Source of the DNA: Stictocephala bisonia
Taxonomy: Eukaryota; Arthropoda; Insecta; Hemiptera; Membracidae
Assembly (NCBI GenBank): GCA_035578905.1
Contig: JAQJVL010000126.1
Span: 620,001 to 684,000, forward strand
Reading direction: 5' to 3'
Length of the DNA stretch: 64,000 bases
The notes beneath the pieces were generated by a model, which was not told the origin of the DNA, did not search any database, and worked only from the letters and a program-made list of their open reading frames with translations. A program made the position numbers and the translations under genes. Positions 36,440 through 47,693 of the stretch are shown here, piece by piece. Positions within the stretch are counted from its first letter, which is position 1. Every line of letters begins with the position of its first letter.

Positions 36440-36740
36440 ACATATCCTTCTATACGTAGCGTTGAAATGTTAGAACCACTTTATTCATTCATTATTCAAC
36501 AACATTACGACCGTATTTTATACATAATTTTGAAAATTGAACAACTATCTCACTCACTTGTAACAATAACTAAGAAATGTTTCGTGTCTGGTTATTTCCC
36601 CCATAGTTAAAACTTGCAAGAATATACACAAGAAAGGCTCAACTCTCAATCTCGAAAACTACCGCCCCATTTCACTCTGTTGACTTACTTGAAAATAAAA
36701 TAAATAATAAAGTCATAACTAGAATCTATATTTTCCGGTG
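36440..36740 (+). pseudogene. Non-LTR reverse transcriptase fragment, N-terminal RT region
   Basis: Frame-joining gives SGYFPHS, then LKLARI, then HKKGSTLNLENYRPISL (36627-36679) and LLENKINNKVITRI. That is the classic start of a non-LTR RT domain (family pattern G.FP..LK.A.V.PIHKKG....NYRPISLL...SKI.E). There is at least one frameshift before HKKG and a stop after SLC. The SGVPQGS and YADD boxes do not follow, so only the first part is present. It is opposite in strand to the RT at 32.2-33.6 kb and thus a separate insertion. Confidence 0.7.
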
Positions 36741-36784
36741 ACAACCACGTCAAGGTGCTATCTACATTATTTTTAAAGATACAG

Positions 36785-36820
36785 ACGTTTCGCTCATGCT
36801 GTAATGTTGCGCCATCAGTG
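36785..36820 (-). ncRNA. Degraded hammerhead-like motif, Penelope-like context
   Basis: On the minus strand, CTGATGG (36812-36818; one mismatch to CUGANGA) is followed 19 nt later by GAAACG (36786-36791). The stem between them is weak. This is the same order as the motifs at 12.8 kb and 21.7 kb. It probably marks a Penelope-like element remnant next to the RT fragment. Confidence 0.3.
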
Positions 36821-38295
36821 GTATCGCTGAGACTGAATTCTAGGATTAAATATAGTATCTTTATACAAATGACAAACCTTAAAACCCGATATACATTTTT
36901 GTTTAACATATACCAATTAATTGTCATAATATTTCTTAAAACAAAAGACAATTACATTTTACGTGTGACAGCAGTATGAGGAGTTTGTATACGCCAAACA
37001 AAGCTACATTAGATTTTTTATAATTTAAATAGGATACGTGAAATTGGTCACGACAACATTTTTAAATAATGTCAAATGAAACGCATAGTGTAGTCATAAT
37101 TTTGAAAGGCTAAAAATCTAGTTTACACCAATCACACTCTGCTCTGAAAAACGTTAATCCAATCACTATATTTGGAAATAATAAATTGTTAGATATTGTA
37201 AATTGCCATGATGTTTTGGGCCTTTGCCCATGAATCTTTTTACAATTAGGGGACAAATGTTCAATTTCTGTATAGTTTAGAATAAAGAATAGAAACTAAA
37301 ATAATTTAAAAGCTTCTTCAAGACTTACATTCATATTAATTAAAATATTTTAACTGCTAAAACTGCTCACTTGGAGTTCACAAGGCTGTATATTATTTAG
37401 AATTTGAGAACATTTGCTATCAAACAATATTTTTAATAACAATTTATATGTACTGTACTTCAAACACTGAAAACATGATTCCTTTACACACATATTTAAT
37501 TGGGTAATGATACATATATGATGAATTGGGGGTAATTTTGAATTCCAGTCTGCTATTTATAATTTTATTTCAGTTTTTAATGCTTGTTAGAAACATAAAA
37601 TTCAGTGAATTATTTTAAGAAATTGATAAATTAATGTATAATGCCATTATTTTATACATTTGCATAATTTTAAGTTTGGTATTTTTATAATGTTATTCAT
37701 CTTAACTATGGTATTTTCTATTAATATCATTGATTAAATTACGAGGTAAACTTGTTATAAATAGTGAGTATTTTGGTATTTATATATTTTATTTAATTAT
37801 ATAATAACATGCTTTATTTAAATATAGATTAATTTTTTATTTATCTAAATTTACATGATTCAAATGATATATTCGATAGTGAGATTCTTTGCATAGGTCA
37901 TCCTTCCATAACACAAATTACGCTGATCACTTTTTTCCTCGCCCCACCGTGGAGAACTGTACAGTATTTAGCTCGACATCCTACAAACACAGCATGTGGT
38001 AGTCTATAATTACTTAACTAGGAGAAAACTAGGCAAACACGGCCACTTTGCATGCCTTCGGCCACTTAATGCTTGGCAAACACATTCCGTAATATCCACC
38101 CTGACCTTGACAAGACCTCTAACTAGCACGAACGTTTGTATTTGCCGAATTTAATTTATAGAGTCCAAATCAAAGTGGTTTTTAAAGGAAATTTTTTTTG
38201 AACAGTACTTTCTTAATCAAAAGAGGAAACCATTCCTCAAGATAAGATCAGTTCTTTTAGTTAACCGTTTACTACTAAAATCATATCAATACTAT
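36821..38295. other. Unassigned, very AT-rich sequence
   Basis: No gene. Bases 37560-37860 are extremely AT-rich. A small hairpin (GGGCCTTTGCCC) occurs near 37218. Confidence 0.5.
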
Positions 38296-38396
38296 TTGGT
38301 TCGGATTCCACGCTAAGCTGTAGATCCTTTACCACTACACGAGTATGGGCGGTTGGATCAATAACACTGTACCTGTGTGTCTAAGGGGGGGGGGGG
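38296..38396 (+). mobile_element. Retroposon-like segment carrying one monomer of the 36-bp satellite
   Basis: TTGGTTCGGATTCCACGCTA and the following bases are related to the element end at 35342. The next part, TATGGGCGGTTGGATCAATA then ACACTGTACCTGTGTGT, is a single diverged monomer of the 36-bp satellite at 35.6 and 47.7 kb. It ends in a run of 12 G residues (38385-38396). Confidence 0.5.
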
Positions 38397-40106
38397 TTCA
38401 ACCTTGCTATTGGACACTACCAATAGCATATAAAATATAATAAATGCATAAATAGAAAATATAAGAAGCGGTATTTTATAAGAAATATTGACACTTAGTT
38501 ACTATAATGTTAATATTTCATTTAACTCATCACACACACTCATTCCCCACTTACTCATAGCAACCGTATGTTGATAAATAAGCCTTGTATAAAAAGTAAT
38601 AAGTAAAGATTTTGTTTAGATGTATCTTGAAGAATCATTCATTCAAACATATTTCAGTATGACTTTCTTAATACAAATAATAGAGTCTAATTAAAACATT
38701 TTGTTTAACAATTTTAACTAACTCAAATTACTAAATCATACATAGTATTATAACCGTAGTTGGGCCGTGTTGAAATTATCACCTCCAGTGTTGTAGGTTG
38801 TCCAGTTAATCCTGGAGACCAATTTTCCTGCCAGGATATTGCTATTTATTGACATAGATGTAGTAGATATATGACCTTACAAGTACGGCCTGGAACTAAG
38901 CACTTCCAGCATCGCCTTAGCCTACTTTCCGATTTATTGGAAATATCGTAAAAGTGTCCTTGAGAATATATGTATACACATACACATATAATCTGTAAAT
39001 AAATATTTGTCCAAATAATCAAATTGATGTTTTTCATACGAAAAGTTATTTATTTATTATATTATTGTATGATCAAATAAAATATATAATTATTGAATTT
39101 TGAAAAAAATGTATGTTAAATTATATATTTGTAAAAATATTGACCTTAGAATAGTTTTCACACTTTCAAACATTTCTACACAATATTGTAGTTTATGATT
39201 GGAACAGTTTATCCACGTCACAGGAATAATTCCAGGAGTAGTTTTACTTAATGTATAATGTTGTAATTTAGAATATTTTATTTTATTTACGAGGCAAACA
39301 CTATTATTTTGTTGAACTCGGTTCAGGACACTGACTGTATTGTATAGTTTAATGGTCACAGGAAGACAATGAGCAAAAGGTGTGACGGCACTGAAGTATT
39401 ACATTTATTGAACTTTCTTGTGCTTTTTTCAGTAAATATTGTTACTATTTTTTATTTATTTATTTTTAAAAGGAAGCTTTTAAATGTCCTTGGAGATCCT
39501 ATTTTCTGCATTAATTTGGCTCATTGTCAGTAGGTTTTGATTTATTTTGCATAGGCCTACAAAATTTGATTTTTATTAGTATTAGGCTATTTTTTTTCTA
39601 AAAATGTAATCATGATTGAGCTGAAAACAATATCTATTTGTTTACGTAACTTTAGACAAAATATCAGTCGCATTTTTTGTGGTTTTATTTATAATAATTT
39701 GTTATGGTACAGCCGTGAAAAATATTGGGTTGGTCGTTATGATAAATATTTACTGCGAAATTTCCATAATAGCGATAAATAAAACTTATTTTTAACTGGC
39801 GCATAACTGGTTAGTAATTAAATAAAAAATAATTATTTTGTTTTTAGATTTAAAATGCTCTGATTCTATAAAGAACATTTAATTTACTGTTATTATTTTT
39901 TAACACCATACAAGAGTGAAGATATTTCCTTTAGATATATCCCCTTTAAATAACTGAACAATATGTATCATAGTTTCCCGTTATTTAATTTAGCAGCTAC
40001 TGTACTACCATTTTAGTCTAACGTGTTAACATCGAGATTATTCCTTTAATGATATACTTTAGTTGATATAAATGATTTGGTAATGTTCTATTGTGTATTG
40101 TTTCAG
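38397..40106. other. Unassigned AT-rich sequence up to the second exon candidate
   Basis: No repeat or gene seen. Open frames at 38846-39037 and 39090-39359 (minus) are low-complexity AT-driven frames. Confidence 0.5.
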
Positions 40107-40140
40107 GCTAAGATGACGACCGATCAGCAAACCAATCACG
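40107..40140 (+). CDS. Second exon candidate (34 nt)
   Basis: TTGTGTATTGTTTCAG is an excellent acceptor and CACG|GTATGA an acceptable donor. The island is GC-richer than its flanks. Taken in phase 0 from the exon at 30337-30408 it reads AKMTTDQQTNH and leaves one base (phase 1). The other phase-compatible reading from the first exon meets a stop, so the two candidates support each other. The peptide is polar and not recognised. At 34 nt it is close to microexon size. What argues against it is the small size, which allows chance matches. Confidence 0.5.
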
Positions 40141-41031
40141 GTATGAACATATAACATTTTAAAATAGTCAAATCTGTAGTTGTATAATTGTTATGTTTTT
40201 CAATGTGCTTGTCTTTTAAAGTTTATTTTAAAAGGATTGTTTTTGATTTAGTAAGGAATACAGTAGTTCATCACATACATTAGTTTTTGTGTATTAAAAT
40301 AAGTAATGTTTTCTTTTGCAAATTTTCTAATCCAGTATAATCTTGTCAGAATTCAACATTTATAAAAGATAACTATTTATGTAGATTAATGTAGAATAAT
40401 TCTCTGACAATCTCTGAAAATTCCCTCGAAGAAACACTTATAGTATGATTTGATATAAGCGTGCTTGACATAGTCAATCAAATGTAACTGTCAAGTGCAT
40501 TAATTTATGTAGCTCTTGAAGCAAACTATTGGAAATTGGTGTATAAATTACCAATTACTTTTGTTATTGTTAGAAATGCATTACAATAGTTACAAATACT
40601 GTAACACTATATTGGCTTAGCCCAAATGTGAATACATAATATATATGTATATATATTATAATAATAAATAGTAAAATAAATCACTCACCGTACAGTAATT
40701 ACATGTACGTGAGTGAGATATGACTATTGAGTATTGTTTTTACAAATACTAAAACTAAACATGAATATGTTATGACAGAAATGACTTCATTTGTTTACGT
40801 TTACATCTGTTAGTTGCTACAGTTCCGAGATACGGACTTATATAGTAACGATTCAGCGCCATGTGAATTTCGTCACTGTTCAGTTTCCACACGATCACCA
40901 GCGCTATATAAAATGCGATATTTACATTTATGATCAAGTCATTGGATATGAAATTTTATAATCTGTCTTTCTATATCATTTTTAGGTAAAATAAAATCAA
41001 AAATAAGTACGCATGAATAGAGTTTTGAAAA
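40141..41031. other. Intron-like sequence; contains copy 1 of a 105-bp repeat
   Basis: AT-rich. The only recognised item is the dispersed repeat at 40398-40502. Bases 40640-40680 contain a TATATA-rich patch. Confidence 0.5.
40398..40502 (+). repeat. Dispersed 105-bp repeat, copy 1
   Basis: It begins AATTCTCTGACAAT and ends AACTGTCAAGTGCATTA, and matches 49848-49952 with three differences. Nothing in the flanks matches, and no target duplication or terminal repeat is visible. Confidence 0.9.
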
Positions 41032-41155
41032 GCCGATCACATCGGCCCTTGGGACTTTTTGCCTTAAGTCACCGGGCCGATCACATCGGTCCTTGGGAAT
41101 TTTCGCCTTAAATCACAGGGCCGATCTCATCGACACTTCGGACCCAAAGGGTTTT
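41032..41155. repeat. 44-bp repeat, nearly three copies
   Basis: The unit contains GCCGATCACATCGG then CCTTGGGA and GCCTTAA. The first word is partly palindromic (CCGAT..ATCGG). The third copy is truncated and diverged (GCCGATCTCATCGACACTTC). Confidence 0.9.
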
Positions 41156-42026
41156 AACCAGTTCAACAGTAACTGTCATTAACAGAACTCTTGTTAACTT
41201 AGCATTGTGATTTTAGTGTTCATAAACGTTTATCTGTTCTAAGAGCGGATGCTTTTATTTAAAATGTGCAGTCAATATGATTGTTACAATGTTTCTTTTT
41301 CTTCTTTCACAACAACATTTTTATAGTTAGTCTCCATGTATTATTAAAAACAGGAACAATTTCACCTACGGTAAGGTATTGAATCAAATGCTAAAATTAC
41401 CCCTAAATGTTCTGTAGGGCGATCTTAGGAAAACCCCCTAAAATAAATGTATTGTTTTTCTTCCCACAAATTTTCATAAATTCTTTTAATATTTTTTATT
41501 TTTTTAAAGACCGTACGTTATGTATAGAAGAGCAGAATTATCGTAAGTCTACATACAAACTAATGAGATAACACACACCCAGTTCTCTCTTACGAGGTCT
41601 TGTTCAGTGATTTTGTAGACTGATTACCCCCCCTAGTTCCCGCTTTGCAGATAAATGAAATTTGGGGTGAATTCCAGTTTATTTATGTAACCAGATGGTG
41701 AATGTAATTGTGTGATCTAGTAGTTCCTGGTTGTCTATCTTTCTCCCTGTGGGAAGAATGTCAATAAATACGCGTCAGAGGTGACCCACCAAAAGGAGCC
41801 AGGCGACACTGGCGGCTCGTGACAAGGATGACGCAATCGGTGAAAATTGCCGCCAAAAGTAGTTTTTCCAGTTTCCAGGGTCCGGTCCGTCGGATGTGGC
41901 AACCCCGAACTCCGAGTAGGCCTAATGGGCCCCAACTTAGGCTTCCGTTAATCTACAACCTTCGCCATCCTTTTTTCGTTGTTCTGTTTTCGTAACAGGT
42001 TATTATTTTGAAACTCGTGGTTAATT
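41156..42026. other. Unassigned sequence with a GC-rich island at 41.73-41.94 kb
   Basis: The island has an open minus-strand frame of 66 codons (41735-41935) rich in Pro, Arg and Gly. It may be a transposon scrap. No domain was recognised. Confidence 0.35.
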
Positions 42027-42384
42027 TTGTATCCTGCGTCTGCACTGTTGTGTCACAGTCCCTATTTGTATCCTCCGTCTGCACTGTTGTGTCACAGTCC
42101 CTATTTGTATCCTGTGTCTGCACTGTTGTGTCACAGTCCCTATTTGTATCCTGCGTCTGCACTGTTGTGTCACAGTCCCTATTTGTATCCTGCGTCTGCA
42201 CTGTTGTGTCACAGTCCCTATTTGTATCTTGCGTCTGCACTGTTGTGTCACAGTCCCTATTTGTATCCTGCGTCTGCACTGTTGTGTCACAGTCCCTATT
42301 TGTATCCTGCGTCTGCACTGTTGTGTCACAGTCCCTATTTGTATCCTGCGTCTGCACTGTTGTGTCACAGTCCCTATTTGTATA
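42027..42384. repeat. 39-bp minisatellite, about 9 copies
   Basis: Units contain TTGTATCCTGCGTCTGCACT then GTTGTGTCACAGTCCCTA and are nearly identical. The period is 13 codons, so several frames on both strands stay open for the length of the array. These frames do not continue into sensible flanking sequence. Confidence 0.97.
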
Positions 42385-43355
42385 TGAATATATAATGTTT
42401 TGTGTTATAGGAAAATTATTATTTCTACATCGTTTGAGTTACTAGTTGGCTTATTAAAAAAAATGTCGATTGTCATCTTTATTTTCATAAAAATCATAAA
42501 CTAATGAAACAAAACTCACAATTTTTAATTTAATCACAAATAAATAGTTTTTAAATAAACAAGTGTATCGACTAGTATCTTTTCCACTATTTCAAACTAT
42601 GTAAAACTTATGATTTTCCAAGAAATTGTTAAGTTATAGTAGTAAATACTGGTTTCAACTCTGATGTCATGAATCATGGGATATAAATTGGAAATGGCGC
42701 CTACCTCAACAGACCCTATATGATTTCACTATCAATATGTACATTTGAAAATCAATCATAAATGTCTGGTATTCTTAAAAAAGAATCCTGAAACGAATTT
42801 TATACTTGAAATAAATATATCTGTACGTACTTTACGAATGTATACACTGTTTGTACGTTGGGAAGCAATGTAGGATGAGGGGGTGGGTAATCGGTAGTTT
42901 ATTGCGTTATTGTAGTTTTGTAGTGATTTTCTAAATGCAATATATCTGGTAATAAGTGGTGTAGAATCTTTTCAGTTATACTGTAGTCCTCTTAAAAGAA
43001 AAAGTTTAATTTTCTACACAAAATATATGTGTTTGGTTTTTTCTTTGTGCTTGTAAGTTTGTCTGATGTTTTATGTAACCACATGTTCTATCAATACACA
43101 TAACAAGATCAGTGGAGTAATTAGAGTGAAGCGGTGACAGGTAACAATTACATTCCTGAGTAAGTCCACTCTGGTAGTACATTACTAACAAGTATGATAG
43201 AATGGCACTGAAGAGTTCTTAAAGGAAACAAAGGCACGAAGTACGTATTATCAATCTTTGCAGTGAAGTTATGTATTTGTTTTTATTTACTATTCTTTCT
43301 ACGTCAGTGGCATTTTTTACTTTGTGTACGTTGTTAAAGTACTACGGTCCAAACA
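42385..43355. other. Unassigned AT-rich sequence
   Basis: Nothing recognised. Confidence 0.5.
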
Positions 43356-43425
43356 CCTTTGGACCCCGGGATTTGAATCAACGACCATCTGCATAAGCAG
43401 TCTGTACCCACTAAGTTATCAAAGG
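43356..43425 (-). other. tRNA-like sequence, probably a SINE head or tRNA pseudogene
   Basis: On the minus strand, CCTTTG at the 5' end pairs with CAAAGG at the 3' end as an acceptor stem. Between them lie a D-arm-like TAACTTAGTGGGTACAGA, an anticodon-like CTGCTTATGCAG (loop near that of isoleucine UAU tRNA) and a B-box-like GATTCAAATC. The arms contain several mispairs, so it is not an active tRNA gene. Confidence 0.4.
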
Positions 43426-43577
43426 GCCTTTTAAATGTAACTTAATGTATATAAGATACATTCAAAGTCAAAAAGTTTGCGAAAAATGCAACCACGCAAA
43501 TCCTGACGTATGACACACTATTCTGGGGTAGAATTTTAGCCTGAATCAGGAAATAGCTTTCGTTTTGGTGCAACTCT

Positions 43578-43937
43578 TCCAATAAAGATTACAGGACAAT
43601 TCGTCCCACGGACATTTCGTCCCCAAAGAAAAATGCGGACATTCCGTCCCACTCTGTGGAGTGTCTACCTGGGTCGGGTTTGATAATTAGTCTCCAAATA
43701 TTTCTAAACGGACACTTCGTCCCACTCTGAGAGAACCTAACCTAACCTAACCTAACCTAACCTAACCTTTTTACAACCCTTCTCTCAGGTGGGACGAAGT
43801 GTCCGTTTAGAAATATTTGGAGACTATTTATCAAACCCTACCAAGGTAGCCGTTCCACAAAGTGGGACGAAATGTCCGCATTTTTCTTGGGGGACGAAAT
43901 GTCCGTGGGACGAATTGTCCGGACACCTCCAATAAAG
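43578..43937. mobile_element. Foldback element with a (CCTAA)n core and 10-bp target duplication
   Basis: Arms 43594-43733 and 43781-43920 are long inverted repeats of about 140 bp each, starting GGACAATTCGTCCC and ending GGGACGAATTGTCC. The words GGACATTTCGTCCC and GGACACTTCGTCCC recur along each arm. The loop is six CCTAA units plus a short spacer. Direct repeats TCCAATAAAG at 43578-43587 and 43928-43937 look like the target duplication, though 6-7 bp of unpaired sequence lies between each of them and its arm. No coding capacity. Confidence 0.85.
43736..43767. repeat. (CCTAA)n, six units, internal telomere-type repeat
   Basis: Six perfect CCTAA units plus CC form most of the loop of the foldback element. 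Orientation is opposite to the TTAGG run at 13.69 kb. Confidence 0.97.
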
Positions 43938-44106
43938 CCTCCAGAGGCAACTTAACGCGTACGTTCAGGACACATTTGTTAAAAGACTTTGTGTCCAATT
44001 ATCTCGCCTTCTCGACAATTCATGGGCCGTTCTGACGCATTTCCTTTACTAGTGTGACATTTTGAATTCCTACTGGTTTTTGAATTGTACTGGTTATACT
44101 GTATGG

Positions 44107-44150
44107 TCAGATCTTCCATATAGTATAACCAATATATTTGGAAGATCTGA
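44107..44150. repeat. Small nested hairpin
   Basis: TCAGATCTTCC pairs with GGAAGATCTGA, and an overlapping GGTTATACT pairs with AGTATAACC, so two alternative stems compete. No known function. Confidence 0.7.
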
Positions 44151-44516
44151 ATAGCAACAACTTAAACCAATACAGTGGTTTCTAGAATAATCATACTAGA
44201 ACATAAACTTTTGAATGAGTTAACACTTAACCGTAAGTGTCCTAAGACTTATCGCTCCATTAGATCCATACTGAGAATGACTTATTGCATAGGGATTTAT
44301 CTGAACGTTATTTTTCGTTATTTAATTACTATCCCTCCAACTCCATTTTTAATTTTTTTTTATTTTATCTTTAAAGGAGATGCCGACCTCCTTCTTAACC
44401 TAATTCTGCATATTCCTCATTGACTATTGATATGAGTGAGGAACTTATTCAGACAGAGTAAGGGGGTGAACCAGTACAGTACAAAGCGATTATTACTGAT
44501 AAATATTTCCAGTTTA

Positions 44517-44594
44517 GGCCGGATTCGAACCAACGCTATCTCTAACCCAAGCTTAAAGTCCTGACGCCTTAGACCGCTCGGCCATCGGCTCGCC
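44517..44594 (-). other. tRNA-Leu-like sequence, pseudogene or SINE head
   Basis: On the minus strand, GATGGCCGAGCGGTCTAAGG is a near-perfect leucine-type D-arm and A box, and GTTGGTTCGAATCCGGC a good T-arm and B box. The anticodon stem TCAGG/CTTGG has wobble pairs and an 8-nt loop. The 5' GGCGAGC lacks a matching 3' acceptor strand, so it is not a working tRNA. It may be the Pol III head of a SINE continuing toward 44440. Confidence 0.6.
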
Positions 44595-44770
44595 CATGAA
44601 AGGACTATGTTAGGACAAAATGAATGTATGAAAGTAAAAAAAATGAAAGGACTATGTTACAAAATCCAAGACTAGCTCCAAGAACATATTATTTGTACAT
44701 TTGTATGTTATAGTATTACAAATACATTGATTTAATGTACAGATAAGTATGTAATACTCAGTACCTGATG

Positions 44771-46233
44771 ATTGTAGGTCGTGAGGAATCGAGCCAAATA
44801 CCAGAGACGGGCACCCCTCAGCACGTCCGGTCTCGTAACGCTAGCTAGCCTCCAGCGGTTGATTTTAGGATGCGAGGACTCGGGCCAAATACCTGACACG
44901 GGCACCCCTCAGCACGTCCGGTCTCGTAACGCTAGCTAGCCTCCAGCGGTTGATTTTAGGATGCGAGGACTTGGGCCAAATACCTGAGACGGGCACCCCT
45001 CAGCACGTCCGGTCTCGTAACGCTAGTTAGCCTCCAGCGATTGATTTTAGGATGCGATGACTTGGGCCAAATACCTGATACGGGCACCCCTCAACCAGCA
45101 CGTCCAGTCTCGTAACCCAAGCTAGCCTTCAGCGGTTGGTTGTAGGTCACAAGGACTCGAGCCAAATACCTGAGATGGACAACCCTCAGCACGTCCGGTC
45201 TCGTAACACTAGCTAGCCTCCAGCGGTTTGTTGTAGGTCGCGAGGACTCGAGCGAAATACCTGATACGGTCACCCATCAGCACGTCCGGTCTCGTAACGC
45301 TAGCTAGCCTCCAGCGGTTGATTGTAGGTCGCGAGGACTCGAGCCAAATACCTGAGACGGGCACCCCTCAGCACGCCCGGTCTCTTAACGATAGCTAGCC
45401 TCCAGCGGTTGATTGTAGGTCGCGAGGACTCAAGCCAAATACCTGATATGGACATCCCTCAGCACGTCCGGTCTCGTAACACTAGCTAGCCTCCAGCGGT
45501 TGATTGTAGGTCGCGAGTGCTCGAGCCAAATACCTGATACGGTCACCCCTCAGCACGTCCGGTCTCGTAACACTAGCTAGCCTCCAGCGGTTGATTGTAG
45601 GTCGCGAGGACTTGAGCCAAATACCTGAGATGGACACCCCTCAGCACGTCCGGTCTCGAAACGCTAACTAGCCTCCAGCGGTTGATTGTAGGTCGCGAGG
45701 ACTCGAGCCAAATACTTGAAACGGTCACCCCTCAGCACGTCCGGTCTCATAACGCTAGTTAGCCTCCAGAGGTTGTTTGTAGGTCGTGAGGACTCGAGCC
45801 AAATATCTGATACGGTTACCCCTCAGCACGTCCGGTCTCGTAACGCTAGTTAGCCTCCAGAGGTTGTTTGTAGGTCGCGAGGACTCGAGCCAAATATCTG
45901 ATACGGTCACCCCTCAGCACGTCCGGTCTCGTAACGCTAGTTAGCCTCCAGAGGTTGTTTGTAGGTCGCGAGGACTCGAGCCAAATATCTGATACGGTCA
46001 CCCCTCAGCACGTCCGGTCTCGTAACGCTAGCTAGCCTCCAGAGGTTGTTTGTAGGTCGTGAGGACTCGAGCCAAATATCTGATACGGTCACCCCTCAGC
46101 ACGTCCGGTCTCATAACGCTAGTTAGCCTCCAGAGGTTGTTTGTAGGTCGCGAGGACTCGAGCCAAATATCTGATATGGTTACCCCTCAGCACGTCCGGT
46201 CTCGTAACGCTAGCTAGCCTCCAGCGGTTGATT
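44771..46233. repeat. 91-bp GC-rich minisatellite, about 16 copies
   Basis: The unit contains CCTCCAGCGGTTGATTGTAG, GAGGACTCGAGCCAAATACC, CACCCCTCAGCACGTCCGGT and CGTAACGCTAGCTAG. It is clearly richer in G+C and CpG than the rest of the window. Copies differ by subtype: AGCGGTTGATT in the first and middle part and AGAGGTTGTTT from about 45.77 kb, with ACGGG/ACGGT variation. Confidence 0.97.
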
Positions 46234-47693
46234 ACTATGCTAACAAACACTTATTTTAGGTTAATTAATTAGATAATGATGCAGCTTCCGTATCTTGTTA
46301 GTGTGTGGCTCGACCTCCCGGCGGTTTGTGCAACTACCTCCGCGCCTCAATAGCCGTCCTTATTATCTAAAACGATTTCATCGAGAATGTGGCTTGTTTG
46401 AATATTATCTTTGGTGTTATAGGCTAATCTGAGTACCGTAGTATGTTGATTGTTCGATAAAGCAGTCTCCGTAAATACATAAAAGCTTATTTGAACCATA
46501 TTATTTTCTTGATTGTAGAAACAAGAAAGAAATGGATAAAAACAAATTTTGAAGTAAAAAATGCAATGATTATCAAACGATAGTTTGCGATTATGTGTAA
46601 GTACAAACATCGTTAGATAAGGTGAATTCGTTCAAATAACACTCCCAAAATTTGAACAATATATACAATATGGAACTTATTTTTTGAATCTCGTTTCATT
46701 TTCTATCAATTTGTGATCAATAACGTCAATTCCTTGATCTTTTAATAACATTTAATAATTCGATATTTGAAAGTAAACATTTTTTTATGGTGAGGTGAGG
46801 AATACATAATCCTTTCTATTATCTTATTCCAAAATATCTTATTATTTTAGTAGAAGATAAAATATATAAACATTTGGTATTTGACTTAGAGAAGACGAGG
46901 AATAATGCAGAGGTGCGTATGGAAAGGTAGATGGTTATGTGAAATAATGCATGGTAGTAGGGTAGGTGGGCCAGGTGAAGCATTATTAGATAATGTGTGC
47001 CTGGAACCGGACCTCAAGTGAGAGGGTGTTGAGTCACGATGATTCTGTCTGATCAAATGTAGGAGTTAGATATAAAGAACATAGATTTACACTTTCAGCA
47101 CGTACAAATTCGTAAATAAACCAGTTAGGGTTGATAGCTAGGTGCTGTAAAGTTCATTAGCACTGTATTGCTAAACAGAACCGCCGCTGGTTGTCAGATG
47201 AAAATCGGCGTCATTAAATCGACCAGATTTCGGAGATCTGCCTGAGATGCATTGACGAAGATTATCAGCTAAGGTTGTCGCTAATTAAAATTGATTGCAT
47301 ACTAATAACATTGTGATGGGTGAGCATCCATTAGACTAAGAGGTGAAGAAATATTTCATTGGGAAGTAGACTCATTTGCGGTCGGTTGAGCAGCCATTAG
47401 AATGCTCGTTGACTGAGAGCCTCGTTCGGGTAAATAATAAGGACGATCGCACGGCCGACGTGCCCACCTGGAGTACCGGAAGTATCAATGAACGTGCGTG
47501 GAGTCACAGGGGCTGAGAACACTCAGTTGTTGTTTACCAGTACATCACATTGACTGCAGTACAAATTTGGGGAAACCTGTCTGGGAGATACAACTAATAA
47601 GACAGAGACTGAGAATTAAGGCAACATACAATTAATTGTTGATTATCAGTACATTATATACTTTGTGAAATTGTTTAGAGCACTAACTGCTCT
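46234..47693. other. Unassigned; GC-richer patch at 47.1-47.5 kb
   Basis: The patch at 47150-47520 has balanced base composition and no long open frame. It could be conserved non-coding sequence or an old element. Nothing else seen. Confidence 0.4.

Noticed and set aside
42008..42445. Open frames of 115-145 codons on both strands
   Set aside because: They are the 39-bp minisatellite translated; the period is 13 codons and the flanks add only a few unrelated residues.
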